A DNA stretch of 64,000 nucleotides from an uncultured Robinsoniella sp. (GTDB taxonomy: Bacteria > Bacillota > Clostridia > Lachnospirales > Lachnospiraceae). The notes beneath the pieces are model-generated. The model was not told where the DNA came from, did not search any database, and worked only from the letters and a program-made list of their open reading frames with translations. Positions 1 through 9,371 of the stretch are shown here, piece after piece. The stretch lies in NCBI GenBank assembly GCA_900539655.1, contig UQCR01000002.1, forward strand, positions 124,001 through 188,000, read 5' to 3'. The position numbers and the translations under genes are program-made. Each line of letters starts with the position of its first letter. Within the stretch, counting starts at the first letter, position 1.

Positions 1-2
1 GA

Positions 3-221
3 TATTCCATTTTAGAGATTCCCCCGCTTCCATCCTGGGTTGGAAAGAGTATCAAACAGGTGGATGTCCGTGCGAAATATCATGTGAGCATACTGGGAAT
101 CAAAGTAGAACGGGATGTTAAACTACTGCCCCATGCAGATTATGTACTCACCGGCAATGAGCATCTTATGATTATCGGGCAGCGAAATGATATCGACAGG
201 ATATTGGCAAATATTCAATAA
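3..221 (+). CDS. TrkA-like potassium uptake regulator, C-terminal fragment
   Basis: Only the last 72 codons of a gene that begins before the window. The visible part ends in a TrkA-C (RCK C-terminal) type fold: a motif like SWVGKSIKQVDVRAKYHVSI, then a segment with LLPHADYVLTGNEHLMIIG and a short terminal helix. In TrkA/KtrA proteins this domain binds regulatory nucleotides and gates a partner K+ channel at the membrane. The KdpD/KdpE-like pair immediately downstream fits a potassium-homeostasis locus. The NAD-binding N-terminal domain is not visible, so a different RCK_C-bearing transporter subunit cannot be excluded. Confidence 0.7.
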   Translation, partial: YSILEIPPLPSWVGKSIKQVDVRAKYHVSILGIKVERDVKLLPHADYVLTGNEHLMIIGQRNDIDRILANIQ

Positions 222-289
222 CATGTTAAAATAGAAAGAAGGAATCAGAAAACGCATCAGGGTTTATTTAACAGATAAAGAGGTTTGGA

Positions 290-1717
290 ATGGATAAAAA
301 AATATATCTTCAGCATTTGAAATATATTGGCAGAGTCGTAGCCATCGTTGCAGGTACGACTCTTTTTTCCGTTCTGCTAAACAGTGCGGGAATTGCAAAA
401 GAAAACACCCTGATGATCTATATGATCGGCGTACTTCTAACAACGGCATATACCAATGGCTATCAGTATGGTGTTGCGGTATCCTTTATCAGTGTAATGT
501 CCTTTAATTTCTTTTTTACGGCACCGCTGCATACCTTTCAGATCGCAGACATCAATGATATCGTCCTGATTATCATATTTCTGATTGCATCCCTGATTTC
601 TTATAACCTGACGGTGAAATTCCAGAAGCAGCTTCTAATCGCACAGAAAAATGAACAGGCGGCAAGGCTTCTCCATGAGATGTCAAAAAGTTTTATCAAT
701 GTGACAGGAAAAGATAACATTGTCAGGCTGGGGATCCGCTATATCTTCGAACATACCAAGTTTGAAAGTGAAGTGGAACTGATTGGAGATAAAAGTGTGG
801 AAAAGCGGGATAAAAACCATCGGTTAGGTGATTATATGATGGTACCCATTATCGGTTTGGAAAAACAGTTGGGCGTACTAAAAGTATATAACCGGAATCA
901 GGGGCTCTCTATAGAACAGGAGCTTTTGATCAAAACAGCAGCAAACCAGATCGGAATTGCGCTGGATCGTGAACTGGTGTATCAGCAGCAGGAGCAGATC
1001 AAAGTGGAAATGGAGCGGGAGCATATGAAGAGCCGAATGCTGCGCAGTATCTCCCACGATTTCAGGACACCGCTGACAGGCATTATTGGTGACTGCGGAT
1101 TGATTCTGGATTCAGAAAAACTGGAGAAAGACAACATTCAGATACTGGCGACGGATATTAATGAGCAGGCGCTGTGGCTTATGAAAATGATGGAAAATAT
1201 TTTGAATATGACGAAAATTGAAAGCGGGAGCCTTCATATTAATAAACAGCCGGAAGTAATCGATGATATTATCTATGAAGCGGCGAGCCATATCAGGGAG
1301 CTGCATCAAAGACGCAAATTTACAGTATCCCTTCCCGATGAAGTGATTGTAGCCAAGATGGATGGGAAGATGATGGTCCAGGTGATGATCAATCTCTTAG
1401 ACAATGCGATGAAGCATACAAAAGAGGGCGGACGCATATCGGTTCTGGCAAGCTTTCGCAATGAGAAAGTCTTCATACAGGTGGAAGATGACGGGGAAGG
1501 CATAGCCGAGAACATGATGGGTAAGCTGTTTGATGAATTTGTTACTTCTGCAAGCGGCGACTCCAAACAAAAGCAGGGCATAGGTCTGGGGCTGGCGATT
1601 TGTAAGGCGGTGGTCACGGAACACGGCGGTGAAATATGGGCGGAGAATAAACCGGGCGGAGGAGCCAGATTGACATTTTGGTTACATGCAGAAAGGGTGA
1701 ATGCAGATGGAAGATAA
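290..1717 (+). CDS. KdpD-like sensor histidine kinase, short form (DUF4118)
   Basis: 475 aa membrane sensor kinase. Residues about 15-108 give four hydrophobic segments of the DUF4118/KdpD membrane domain; residues about 120-235 look like a GAF-type domain; HisKA has the phospho-acceptor in ISHDFRTPL (His256); the catalytic domain has the N box NLLDNAMKHT (about 368), a DDGEGI G1 box (about 400) and GIGLGLAI. The long cytoplasmic KdpD/USP-like N-terminal half of E. coli KdpD (about 890 aa) is absent. It starts at an ATG with GAGG seven bases upstream, and its end overlaps the response regulator gene. By family it phosphorylates the partner regulator in response to K+ or envelope conditions; the signal here is inference. 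Confidence 0.87.
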   Translation: MDKKIYLQHLKYIGRVVAIVAGTTLFSVLLNSAGIAKENTLMIYMIGVLLTTAYTNGYQYGVAVSFISVMSFNFFFTAPLHTFQIADINDIVLIIIFLIASLISYNLTVKFQKQLLIAQKNEQAARLLHEMSKSFINVTGKDNIVRLGIRYIFEHTKFESEVELIGDKSVEKRDKNHRLGDYMMVPIIGLEKQLGVLKVYNRNQGLSIEQELLIKTAANQIGIALDRELVYQQQEQIKVEMEREHMKSRMLRSISHDFRTPLTGIIGDCGLILDSEKLEKDNIQILATDINEQALWLMKMMENILNMTKIESGSLHINKQPEVIDDIIYEAASHIRELHQRRKFTVSLPDEVIVAKMDGKMMVQVMINLLDNAMKHTKEGGRISVLASFRNEKVFIQVEDDGEGIAENMMGKLFDEFVTSASGDSKQKQGIGLGLAICKAVVTEHGGEIWAENKPGGGARLTFWLHAERVNADGR

Positions 1718-2399
1718 AAAAAATATATTAATTGTGGAAGATGATAAATACATTATTAACTTTATCTCAATGAGCCTGAAGAAAGAAGGCTACCGGTACT
1801 GCGTAGCGAAAGAAGTACAGGATGCCGTAAGCCTGTTTTATGCAAACCGTCCCGATATGATCATTTTAGATCTGGGGCTACCGGATGGAGATGGCATGCA
1901 GGTCATTGAAAAAGTCCGGGAAGTATCAGAGGTTCCCATCATTGTTGTCTCCGCAAGGCAGGAAGAACAGGAAAAGATACGGGCATTGGATGCGGGAGCC
2001 GATGACTATGTGACAAAACCATTTTATATGGGAGAGCTGATGGCAAGAGTCAGAGCTGCACTTCGTAAACGCACCGGAGGTGTGGAAAAAGTCCAGGAAG
2101 AAATCTTCCGGTGTGATTATCTCACGGTGGATAACGAAGCACATAAGGTTCTGATCGATGAAAAAGAAATCCATCTGACTCCGATAGAGTTTAAGATCCT
2201 GAATTTATTAATTGAAAACAGAGGCAAGGTTCTTACCCATAATTATATCCTTCATCAGATCTGGGGATATACGGAAGGCATTGAACCCGGAAATCTGAGG
2301 GTATTTATGGCAACACTCCGCAGAAAGATTGAAAAGGATCCTGCCGATCCCAGATTTATTCTGACAGAAGTGGGAGTAGGATATCGTTTTACATCGTAA
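1707..2399 (+). CDS. KdpE-like OmpR-family response regulator
   Basis: 230 aa DNA-binding response regulator. The receiver domain has the acidic pair EDD (11-13) and phospho-acceptor Asp55 in IILDLGLPDGDG, with the conserved Lys in VTKPF; the C-terminal winged helix (OmpR/PhoB type) has HLTPIEFKILNLL and a terminal VGVGYRF. I chose the second ATG because AAAGGG lies nine bases before it but only three before the upstream ATG at 1701. The gene overlaps the end of the kinase gene, so the two are translationally coupled. No kdpFABC genes are visible; the neighbouring TrkA fragment suggests that the pair controls a Trk/Ktr system, which is inference. Confidence 0.88.
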   Translation: MEDKKNILIVEDDKYIINFISMSLKKEGYRYCVAKEVQDAVSLFYANRPDMIILDLGLPDGDGMQVIEKVREVSEVPIIVVSARQEEQEKIRALDAGADDYVTKPFYMGELMARVRAALRKRTGGVEKVQEEIFRCDYLTVDNEAHKVLIDEKEIHLTPIEFKILNLLIENRGKVLTHNYILHQIWGYTEGIEPGNLRVFMATLRRKIEKDPADPRFILTEVGVGYRFTS

Positions 2400-2406
2400 A
2401 ACGCTC

Positions 2407-2664
2407 CTATTCGCACCTCTTTTTTATTTTTTCTTCATCAACTTCGACCAGGATAATATCCGTGCCGATTTGCGTGACACATTCCCAGGGAATGATAAAT
2501 TCGGTATCCCTGCCTAAAAACGAGCAGATTTTCCCGGGTCCTGGGACAATTAAGAAAAGGATGCGCCCGGTACGGGGGTCGATATCCACATCACTGACGC
2601 AACCAAGACAGCCACAGGTACATACATTGATAACTTCCTTTTGTTTTAACTCACAAATACGCAT
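2407..2664 (-). CDS. YlmC/YmxH family PRC-barrel sporulation-associated protein
   Basis: 85 aa protein of the YlmC/YmxH family, a small PRC-barrel-like beta protein common in spore-forming Firmicutes. It opens with MRICELKQKEVINV, the usual family start, followed by a short Cys cluster (CTCGCLGCVSD) and the barrel region with ILFLIVPG and IIPWECVTQIG. The reading frame stays open 37 codons further upstream, but a GGGGAG ribosome site sits just before this ATG and the family begins here. The Cys-rich loop is a possible metal-binding feature. It converges on the response regulator gene with only seven bases between stop codons. The molecular function of the family is not established. Confidence 0.82.
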   Translation of the reverse strand: MRICELKQKEVINVCTCGCLGCVSDVDIDPRTGRILFLIVPGPGKICSFLGRDTEFIIPWECVTQIGTDIILVEVDEEKIKKRCE

Positions 2665-2956
2665 AAAAGCTCCCCAGTTATATATTTTTACATTATATTG
2701 CACAGCTTCTGGGATTATTCGTAAAATCGGTTTAGAGAATACTTTAAATTCATTTAAGCCATCTAAAAGCCCCACTTTACGTTATAGTAGGTCGCAAATT
2801 TATGTTACATAGCCGATAAACCTAAGTTTATGCGGTTTTTTAATAAAATTGATTGACATGGATTAAGGGATTGGATATACTCAAAACAGAAAATGCATAC
2901 TACATAAAATGGGCAGGGGAGATATGCCCGGGTGGAGTAGATAAGGAGGTATCGAT

Positions 2957-3406
2957 ATGAAATGTCCATTTTGCAACCAGGACAATACAAGAGTTGTAGA
3001 CTCCAGGCCGGCAGATGATAATAATTCCATCAGACGGCGCAGGCTGTGCGATGAATGCCAGAAACGTTTTACGACATATGAAAAAGTGGAAACCATTCCC
3101 TTAATCGTAATAAAAAAAGATCAGAACAGAGAACAGTATGACCGGTCCAAAATAGAAGCGGGCGTGCTTCGGGCATGTTATAAAAGACCCATACCGGTTC
3201 TTAAAATAAATGAAATGATAGATGCGGCAGAAACAGAAGTATTCAACCGGGAAGACAGAGAGATTGAAAGTACCTTGATCGGAGAGATTGTCATGGACAA
3301 GCTAAAGGAACTGGATCCGGTGGCTTATGTGAGATTTGCATCTGTATATAGGGAATTTAAAGATGTCAATACATTTATGGATGAATTAAAGAAGATTTTG
3401 AAATAG
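2957..3406 (+). CDS. nrdR: Transcriptional repressor NrdR
   Basis: 149 aa, the normal NrdR length. The N-terminal zinc ribbon has Cys3/Cys6 and Cys31/Cys34 around the SRPADD and RRRRLCDEC motifs, followed by an ATP-cone domain (VIKKDQNREQYDRSKIEAGV). NrdR senses ATP/dATP through the cone and represses ribonucleotide reductase genes. A strong AAGGAGG precedes the ATG. No nrd genes occur in this window, so it acts in trans. It appears monocistronic, followed by two stacked hairpins. Confidence 0.95.
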   Translation: MKCPFCNQDNTRVVDSRPADDNNSIRRRRLCDECQKRFTTYEKVETIPLIVIKKDQNREQYDRSKIEAGVLRACYKRPIPVLKINEMIDAAETEVFNREDREIESTLIGEIVMDKLKELDPVAYVRFASVYREFKDVNTFMDELKKILK

Positions 3407-3415
3407 AGGATCCAA

Positions 3416-3513
3416 TGTTTCTGCAAGTACATTTCTTTGGCAGGCTGCCTGCAGAAACAAAAAGAATCCGAGAGGATGAACCGCTGGGCGGAACATCTTT
3501 TCGGATTCTTTTT
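3416..3513 (+). terminator. Two tandem hairpins, the second an intrinsic terminator, after nrdR
   Basis: First hairpin: TGTTTCTGCA (3416-3425) pairs perfectly with TGCAGAAACA (3450-3459). Second: AAAAAGAATCCGA (3459-3471) pairs with TCGGATTCTTTTT (3501-3513), giving a long stem that ends in a T run. The A/T-flanked second stem could also end transcripts coming from the PAP2 gene on the other strand. Confidence 0.75.
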
Positions 3514-3549
3514 AAAGTTGAATTCCCTTAGAATAATTTAAAACATGAT

Positions 3550-4239
3550 CTAAAAGGAATCAGAATGAAAGATCTTTTTCTTCCTTTTTTCCCCAAGAGC
3601 TTTTACAAAAGCCAGTATGTTCTGGTATTTGTAGATCAGCTGGTAGCAGATCAGGTTCAGCGCCAATGCGGCAATGACATCTATGATGGTATGCTGCTTT
3701 AAGAAAACCGTTGATAACACAATAGAGACTGTCAGTATAAATATGCAGGCCTGTAATATCTTGTGTTTTTTCAAAGCACTGCTGTTACCGATCGCGGTGC
3801 AGCACGCCACGGAATTAAATACATGGATGCTGGGGAAAATATTGGTAGGTGTATCAATCGTATAGAGATATTGTACTAAGTCAACAAAAATATTGTCCCT
3901 TTCAAAGGTCCTGGGGCGCAGCGTGTGCCCATTGGGCCAAATCAGCGAGATTACTAAAAACAGCGTCATTCCAATTGCAAGAGTTGCCAGGAGATGATAA
4001 TAATCTTTCAGATTTTTTTGAAACAGGGCAAAATATGCTACAGTTGCGGCTATGTAAAAAAACCACAGAAAATAGGGAATGATAAAAATTTCTGAAAAAG
4101 GGATCAGGTCGTCTAAACGGGACTGTATAATTTCCCGGTGGTCAACCACATGACTCTCCAGAAAGGAAAACGACAGCAGATAAAAAATGCCGTATACTGG
4201 AATAATCCAAAGATGTTTACTGCTTTTTTTTGCATTCAC
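3550..4239 (-). CDS. PAP2-family integral membrane phosphatase-like protein
   Basis: About 229 aa with roughly six membrane segments. It carries the late PAP2/inositolphosphotransferase motifs: FPSIHVF (conserved Ser-His) and HTIIDV (catalytic His-Asp), about 40 residues apart. This is the DXHGxxSxHxxxx type of core seen in lipid phosphatases and inositol-phosphoryl transfer enzymes. The frame opens at an ATG at 4257, but GGGAGG lies inside those first codons, so translation probably starts at the GTG at 4239. A minus-strand promoter lies at 4299-4327. The substrate (undecaprenyl-PP, a phospholipid, or a head-group transfer) cannot be told from sequence. Confidence 0.75.
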   Translation of the reverse strand: MNAKKSSKHLWIIPVYGIFYLLSFSFLESHVVDHREIIQSRLDDLIPFSEIFIIPYFLWFFYIAATVAYFALFQKNLKDYYHLLATLAIGMTLFLVISLIWPNGHTLRPRTFERDNIFVDLVQYLYTIDTPTNIFPSIHVFNSVACCTAIGNSSALKKHKILQACIFILTVSIVLSTVFLKQHTIIDVIAALALNLICYQLIYKYQNILAFVKALGEKRKKKIFHSDSF

Positions 4240-4298
4240 GTAAAAGGTTCCTCCCATTGAATTTTGTTACTATTCTTAAGCTCCTCCAAATCAAGAAA

Positions 4299-4327
4299 AT
4301 TATATCATAGCGGAAGGTTTTGAACAA
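4299..4327 (-). promoter_or_regulatory. Sigma-A-like promoter for the PAP2 gene
   Basis: Read on the minus strand: TTGTTC, 17 bases, TATAAT. It faces the PAP2 gene and lies 42-88 bases before its start. Confidence 0.55.
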
Positions 4328-4466
4328 TGTAGTTCACGTTAAGTTCACAAATGTTTAGAAAAAATTAAGAGGAAGTTGATGGAAAATTGAGGATGGGCAG
4401 CCATATATTTTCTGTCGTGAAATCCTTAAAAATGTCTAAAACAAAAACAAATTGTCGTTTAGACAG

Positions 4467-4496
4467 TTGCGCGTATTATACCTAAAGTGTTATACT
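4467..4496 (+). promoter_or_regulatory. Probable promoter of the DUF5717 operon
   Basis: TTGCGC (4467-4472), 17-18 bases, then TTATACT (4490-4496). The -10 is good and the -35 weak. Its position supports the TTG start at 4530 for the downstream gene, because the longer open frame from 4452 would lie upstream of the transcript start. Confidence 0.45.
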
Positions 4497-4529
4497 CTTC
4501 ATAGATTAAATAAAGTGCAGGTGAATCCT

Positions 4530-7500
4530 TTGAAAAGAAGAATTGAACAGTTACTAAATGGAATTTTTGAATATAAAGCTCCCACCATGCTAATTTCAGT
4601 TGATGAAATCCGGGTACTGGTTAAAAAGGGAGAGTCATTCAGGGGTAATTTTGAGATCAGCAATCCGGAAGAAAAGAAGATGAAGGGATTCATTTATTCT
4701 TCCAGTGCGAGAATTGCTTATGAACCCTCTGATTTTTTTGGGAATAATGAAAAAATTGTTTATGAAATTGATACGACAGGAATGGAGGAAGGCGAGGTAT
4801 TAGAAGGCGCTTTCACCATTTGCTCCAATCTGGGAGAATACTGTATTCCGTTTCGATTGGAGATAGAGTATTCCAAGGAGCAGGAACTGGCAGTGGCTTA
4901 TAAAAGCCTGGATGAGTTTGTTGCCCTGGCAAAAGAAGATTTCCAGAAAGCCTATGTCCTGTTTATCTCATCCGAATTTTATCATATGCTGCCGAAATGG
5001 ATGCCGTCCTATGCATCCCTATATGAAGGCATCCGGGGACAGAATTTCAGCTATCGCAGTCTGGAAGAATTTCTGGTTGGCTGTGGAAAGAAAAAAACGG
5101 TGAATCTGCACATGTCGGAGCAGTCCAGAAGCTTTCCGGCCCTTACCCAGTCTACGAAAGAGGTACTGGCAATTACCAAGGACAGCTGGGGATTTCTGCG
5201 CCTGGATATTCAGGCAGATGCAGATTTTATTTCCATTGACCATGAAACGGTTACTACAGATGAATTTGTGGGCAGCACATATTCCCTGGAATATGTCATC
5301 GATATGGAAAAGCTCCACGGCGGTAAGAACTTTGGAAGGATAACCATACGTTCCGGTTACGAAACCCTTAATTTTGAAATTGAGGCGTTTAAGGCGGTAA
5401 AAGGTTCCGGTGAACGGAAAGGATATAAACAGCACCGTGCAGTTGCCAGAATGCTTTCCTCTTATATGGATTTTCGGTTAAAGCGGAAAAAGCTGGGTGA
5501 ATGGCTGGATATTTCCGAGAAGGCACTTACGGAGTACCAAAATGCCGGAGGAAATCATATGTTCTTCGAGTTGTACCGGGTGCAGCTTCTGTTCGCAAGA
5601 GAGCGGATGGTAGATGCATGTATGGCATTGGAGGAAATTGAGAACCACAAAGAAAGGATAGACAGGCCGGAGCTTTCGGGCTATTATCTTTATCTCACTA
5701 CGTTTTACAACCGTGATACAAAATATATTGATTATATAGAAGAAAAGGTTTATGAGCTGTATCTGCAGAACAAGGAGAACTGGATGCTGCAGTGGATACT
5801 GCTGTACTTGCAGGAGCCGTCAGTCTGCGGGCCTCTGGACCGGATGGCAGCGGTGCGGGATCAGTATATCTGCGGCTGTACAAGCCCGGTAATGTTTGTA
5901 GAAGGGGTACAGATTATCCAGAAGGAGCCACTCATTTTAAAACGTCTGGATGATTTTGAGATTCAGCTTCTGCGCTTTGTGTGCAAGGAAGATGTCATGA
6001 ACCGGGAGATTGCGGAGCAGGCGGCAGAACTGACCCTGCGCCACCGGGAATTTAACGAAGGGCTTTTCTCCGTTTTGACTTACTGTTATGATAAATATCC
6101 GGTTAAGAGTATCATCTCTGCGGTGTGCAGCCTGTTAATCAAAGGGCATAAAACTGACAGGAAATATTTCAAATGGTATGCAAAAGGGGTAGAGTATGAA
6201 CTGCGCCTGACAGGATTATATGAATATTATATTGAAACGATGGAAGAGGATACAGACAGAATTCTGCCGCAGATGGTGCGGATGTATTTTGCTTACAACA
6301 ATACATTAAGTTACAATAAAAAGGCATTCGTGTATGCCAATGTAATCAGAAACCACAGCAAGGATCCTGAAACCTACAAGAGCTACCGCCCTGCCATGGA
6401 GAGGTTTATGGTGGATCAGCTGGCTCTGGGCAGGATCAACAGAGACCTGGCGCTGATTTATGATACCTTTCTGACAAAGGCGATTATGAATAAGCGGATG
6501 GCAGACGGACTTGCCAGGGCAATTTTTACTTATGAATTAAAGTGTGATATTGCTCGTATGAAGTCTGCAATTGTCATCCACAGCCAGCTTGGGAACGAGA
6601 TACGGTCTGTGATTCAGGATGGGAAGGCATACGTACAGCTGTATACCGGAGATTATCGGATTTTGTTCGAAGATGAAGAGGGGAACCGGTATGCATCAGA
6701 AATTCCATATACGTTGACAAAATTAATGGACCGTCCGGTATTCCGGGAATATTGCAGGGAACTCTGCCCTGATAATGCAGGATTGGTATTGAACAGCTGC
6801 TATCTGGATTCCAAGGAAATTCTGATTACATCAGCAAATGCGGACAGTTATGGCAGGCTTTTGGAGATAGATGTGATCCGGGAGTCTTATAAAGAACAGC
6901 TTCGGAGTAAGATTTTGGAATATTATTATGATCATCCTGCTGCCGAACAGCGATATGAGTATCTTCACCGAATCGATTACCATATGTTCGTAAAGACCGA
7001 TAAAAAGAAATTAATTGAACTTCTGACAGAAGAGGGCATGTGCCAGGAGGCATTTGGGCTGGTGAGCATCTATGGACCGGAAGATATAGATCTGATCCAG
7101 CTGGTACGCCTGTGCAGCAGAACCATTCTGGAAAAAGAATATGCATCTGATGATATGCTGCTCTTCCTCTGTGCTTATTGCTTTACCAATGAAAAATATG
7201 ACGAAACTATCTTATCCTACCTGCTCATGTATTATGACGGACCGATTGAGATAATGAAAAATATCTGGAAAGCAGGCAGGGAATTTGATCTGGATGGATT
7301 TGAAATGGAAGAGAAAATCCTGATTTTTGTACTGTTTATGAGGATGGGAGAGGAAGACACAGAAGAAATCTTCGATTCCTACCGTAAGAAGATGGGGAAA
7401 AAGCAAATCTGTCTGGCATATGCCATACTCAGTGCTTATAACTATTTTGTAAAAGAAAAGCAGGTTGCTCAGCCGGTGTTTGACTATATCGAACGGCTGG

Positions 7501-8066
7501 CAGTGAAGCAGCAGGTTCCCGAACGCATCTGTGAATTGGCACTCCTGAAAAACTATGCGAAAAAACCGGATCTGACGGATGGGCAGGAATTGGTTATTAA
7601 CCGCATGATGGAAGATATATCCTATGAGGGGCTTCGCTTTGCATTTTTTGAGGAATTGCCGGATGCATTTACCAGGCCATACCAGCTGTCTGATAAAACT
7701 TATGTGGAGTATCGTGCCAATCCAAAATCCAGAGTGGTTCTCCATTACCGTTTAGGCGGGGAAGAGAATGGGTTTAAAACGGAACCCATGAAGAATATGT
7801 ATGAGGGGATCTTTGTAAAAGAATTTACGCTTTTTTATGGAGATCAACTGACCTGGCATCTGGTGGAGGAGCTGGATAGCCAGACGATAACTACAGAGGA
7901 TCAGACGATACACTATACGAAAAAGTCAAAGCCGGAAGGAAACAGCCAGTATGATTTAATCAACCATATGATGGAAGCGATCCAGACTGGAAATAAAAAA
8001 GCGGTGGAAGACAATAAGCAGACTTATATAGAACAGAATTATTTCATCAGCCGTTTATTCCCGTGA
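4530..8066 (+). CDS. DUF5717 family very large protein of unknown function
   Basis: 1178 aa from the TTG at 4530, which has AGGTG seven bases upstream; the frame is open from 4452 but without a ribosome site. I recognise it as DUF5717, a family largely confined to Lachnospiraceae. About residues 10-290 are beta-rich, in two Ig-like units. The middle, about 300-1000, is a long series of amphipathic helices with many Tyr, Leu and Glu, resembling a TPR/HEAT-type solenoid. The last about 130 residues are beta-rich again (RVVLHYRLGG, then WHLVEELD). There is no signal peptide, membrane segment or catalytic motif I can see. It heads an operon with the DUF5716 gene and a third unknown gene, so a cytoplasmic scaffold or regulator working with an ATPase-fold partner is plausible, but this is inference. 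Confidence 0.85.
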   Translation: MKRRIEQLLNGIFEYKAPTMLISVDEIRVLVKKGESFRGNFEISNPEEKKMKGFIYSSSARIAYEPSDFFGNNEKIVYEIDTTGMEEGEVLEGAFTICSNLGEYCIPFRLEIEYSKEQELAVAYKSLDEFVALAKEDFQKAYVLFISSEFYHMLPKWMPSYASLYEGIRGQNFSYRSLEEFLVGCGKKKTVNLHMSEQSRSFPALTQSTKEVLAITKDSWGFLRLDIQADADFISIDHETVTTDEFVGSTYSLEYVIDMEKLHGGKNFGRITIRSGYETLNFEIEAFKAVKGSGERKGYKQHRAVARMLSSYMDFRLKRKKLGEWLDISEKALTEYQNAGGNHMFFELYRVQLLFARERMVDACMALEEIENHKERIDRPELSGYYLYLTTFYNRDTKYIDYIEEKVYELYLQNKENWMLQWILLYLQEPSVCGPLDRMAAVRDQYICGCTSPVMFVEGVQIIQKEPLILKRLDDFEIQLLRFVCKEDVMNREIAEQAAELTLRHREFNEGLFSVLTYCYDKYPVKSIISAVCSLLIKGHKTDRKYFKWYAKGVEYELRLTGLYEYYIETMEEDTDRILPQMVRMYFAYNNTLSYNKKAFVYANVIRNHSKDPETYKSYRPAMERFMVDQLALGRINRDLALIYDTFLTKAIMNKRMADGLARAIFTYELKCDIARMKSAIVIHSQLGNEIRSVIQDGKAYVQLYTGDYRILFEDEEGNRYASEIPYTLTKLMDRPVFREYCRELCPDNAGLVLNSCYLDSKEILITSANADSYGRLLEIDVIRESYKEQLRSKILEYYYDHPAAEQRYEYLHRIDYHMFVKTDKKKLIELLTEEGMCQEAFGLVSIYGPEDIDLIQLVRLCSRTILEKEYASDDMLLFLCAYCFTNEKYDETILSYLLMYYDGPIEIMKNIWKAGREFDLDGFEMEEKILIFVLFMRMGEEDTEEIFDSYRKKMGKKQICLAYAILSAYNYFVKEKQVAQPVFDYIERLAVKQQVPERICELALLKNYAKKPDLTDGQELVINRMMEDISYEGLRFAFFEELPDAFTRPYQLSDKTYVEYRANPKSRVVLHYRLGGEENGFKTEPMKNMYEGIFVKEFTLFYGDQLTWHLVEELDSQTITTEDQTIHYTKKSKPEGNSQYDLINHMMEAIQTGNKKAVEDNKQTYIEQNYFISRLFP

Positions 8067-8186
8067 AACGCATGACAAATGGATGCGCATGGGGCGTTTG
8101 ACGGCAGCCGCTGGGGTCATACCCTGATGCCGCAGTATTGCAGATATTTATGACATGAAGATTCAGTAAATAAGATGGAGGCACCT

Positions 8187-9356
8187 ATGATTAAGGAAAT
8201 AAATGAGGTCATTGTCGGATTTGATCTGGGTAGAAATTTTTCGTTGATTACATTTTATAACCACAAAATTTCAGATCCGATTACGATCAGTACGGAGGAG
8301 GGAAAGGATAAATACCTGATTCCCACCCCCAGAGACATCTTCCCTTTAGTGGAGGGAAAAAAAGAGCTGGGAGATGTCCTGTTAAGTAATTTTTTTAAGG
8401 AGTGCTTTGAGATGCTTGGAACAGAAGACCTGGCAAGTAATCTGAGCATAATGGTTACAATGGAAAAAATGGAAGAACCCTGGGTGAGTGCAATACCGTC
8501 ATCTCTGGCAATGCTTGGGATTGAGAGAAATAATGTGTTTTTACAGGATTACCGGGAAAGCTTTTTCTATTTTACCCTGAACCAGAAAAAAGAACTCTGG
8601 AATTATAAGGTTGCCCTGTTTGAATATGAAGATTCGAAGATTACGGCATTTGAACTGGATATCGATTATAAGACCAGGCCGGCGCTGGTGAGAGTGACAA
8701 AAATGGCGCAGCTTTCACTGGATAAAAAGGTCAGAAGAGGAAAAAAGGATACGGATTGGGATCTGGAAAGAGACCGTCTGTTTCTTGGACTGATTCAGAA
8801 GATTTTTGCTAATAAGATATTCTCATCCACATATCTCATCGGAGATAATTTTGACAAAACCTGGGCGGTACGCTCCCTGCAGTATCTCTGCAATAACAGA
8901 AGGCATGCTTTCCAGGGCAGGAATCTCTATACAAAGGGAGCCTGCTATGGGGCTATGCAGAGAAAAGGGCTTGCCGATATCGGAGATTATCTGTATGTTG
9001 GAGAAGATATGGTTGAGGTAAACGTGGGAATGCAGATGCAGATTCATGGCAAGGAAGGTTATTATCTCTGCCTCAATGCGGGGATGGACTGGTATGAGGC
9101 ATATCATACTTATGAGCTGATTCTGGATGACACGGAAGAATTAATACTTTATTTCAAACCAATCGATACCAGTCCCGCAAGAAGCCACAGTATTTTACTG
9201 GAGGGACTCCCGGCAAGGCCCAATAAGACCACGAGACTTGAGGTAAAGATATCCTTCCTGTCAGTGCATAAATGCAGGGTGTCCATACGGGATCTGGGAT
9301 TTGGAGGGCTGTTTCCTTCTTCCGGTAAGACATGGGAAGAGATTATAGATGTATAG
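8187..9356 (+). CDS. DUF5716 family protein, actin/Hsp70-like fold
   Basis: 389 aa. It matches my memory of DUF5716, usually found beside DUF5717. The N-terminus has VIVGFDLGRNFSLITFY, resembling a phosphate-1 loop (DxG) of the ASKHA (actin/Hsp70/sugar kinase) fold; STYLIGDNFDKTW resembles the phosphate-2 region and KGACYGAM resembles the adenosine loop. After about residue 290 comes a beta-rich tail like the Hsp70 substrate domain. The start is the second in-frame ATG because GGAGG sits six bases before it; the ATG at 8175 has none. It lies 16 bases before the next gene. ATP binding and any chaperone-like role are inference; some motif residues are degenerate. Confidence 0.8.
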   Translation: MIKEINEVIVGFDLGRNFSLITFYNHKISDPITISTEEGKDKYLIPTPRDIFPLVEGKKELGDVLLSNFFKECFEMLGTEDLASNLSIMVTMEKMEEPWVSAIPSSLAMLGIERNNVFLQDYRESFFYFTLNQKKELWNYKVALFEYEDSKITAFELDIDYKTRPALVRVTKMAQLSLDKKVRRGKKDTDWDLERDRLFLGLIQKIFANKIFSSTYLIGDNFDKTWAVRSLQYLCNNRRHAFQGRNLYTKGACYGAMQRKGLADIGDYLYVGEDMVEVNVGMQMQIHGKEGYYLCLNAGMDWYEAYHTYELILDDTEELILYFKPIDTSPARSHSILLEGLPARPNKTTRLEVKISFLSVHKCRVSIRDLGFGGLFPSSGKTWEEIIDV

Positions 9357-9371
9357 AAAGGAGATAATGCA

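Noticed and set aside
2462..2812. 116-codon plus-strand frame opposite ylmC
   Set aside because: Opposite the YlmC/YmxH gene, which has a family match and a ribosome site.
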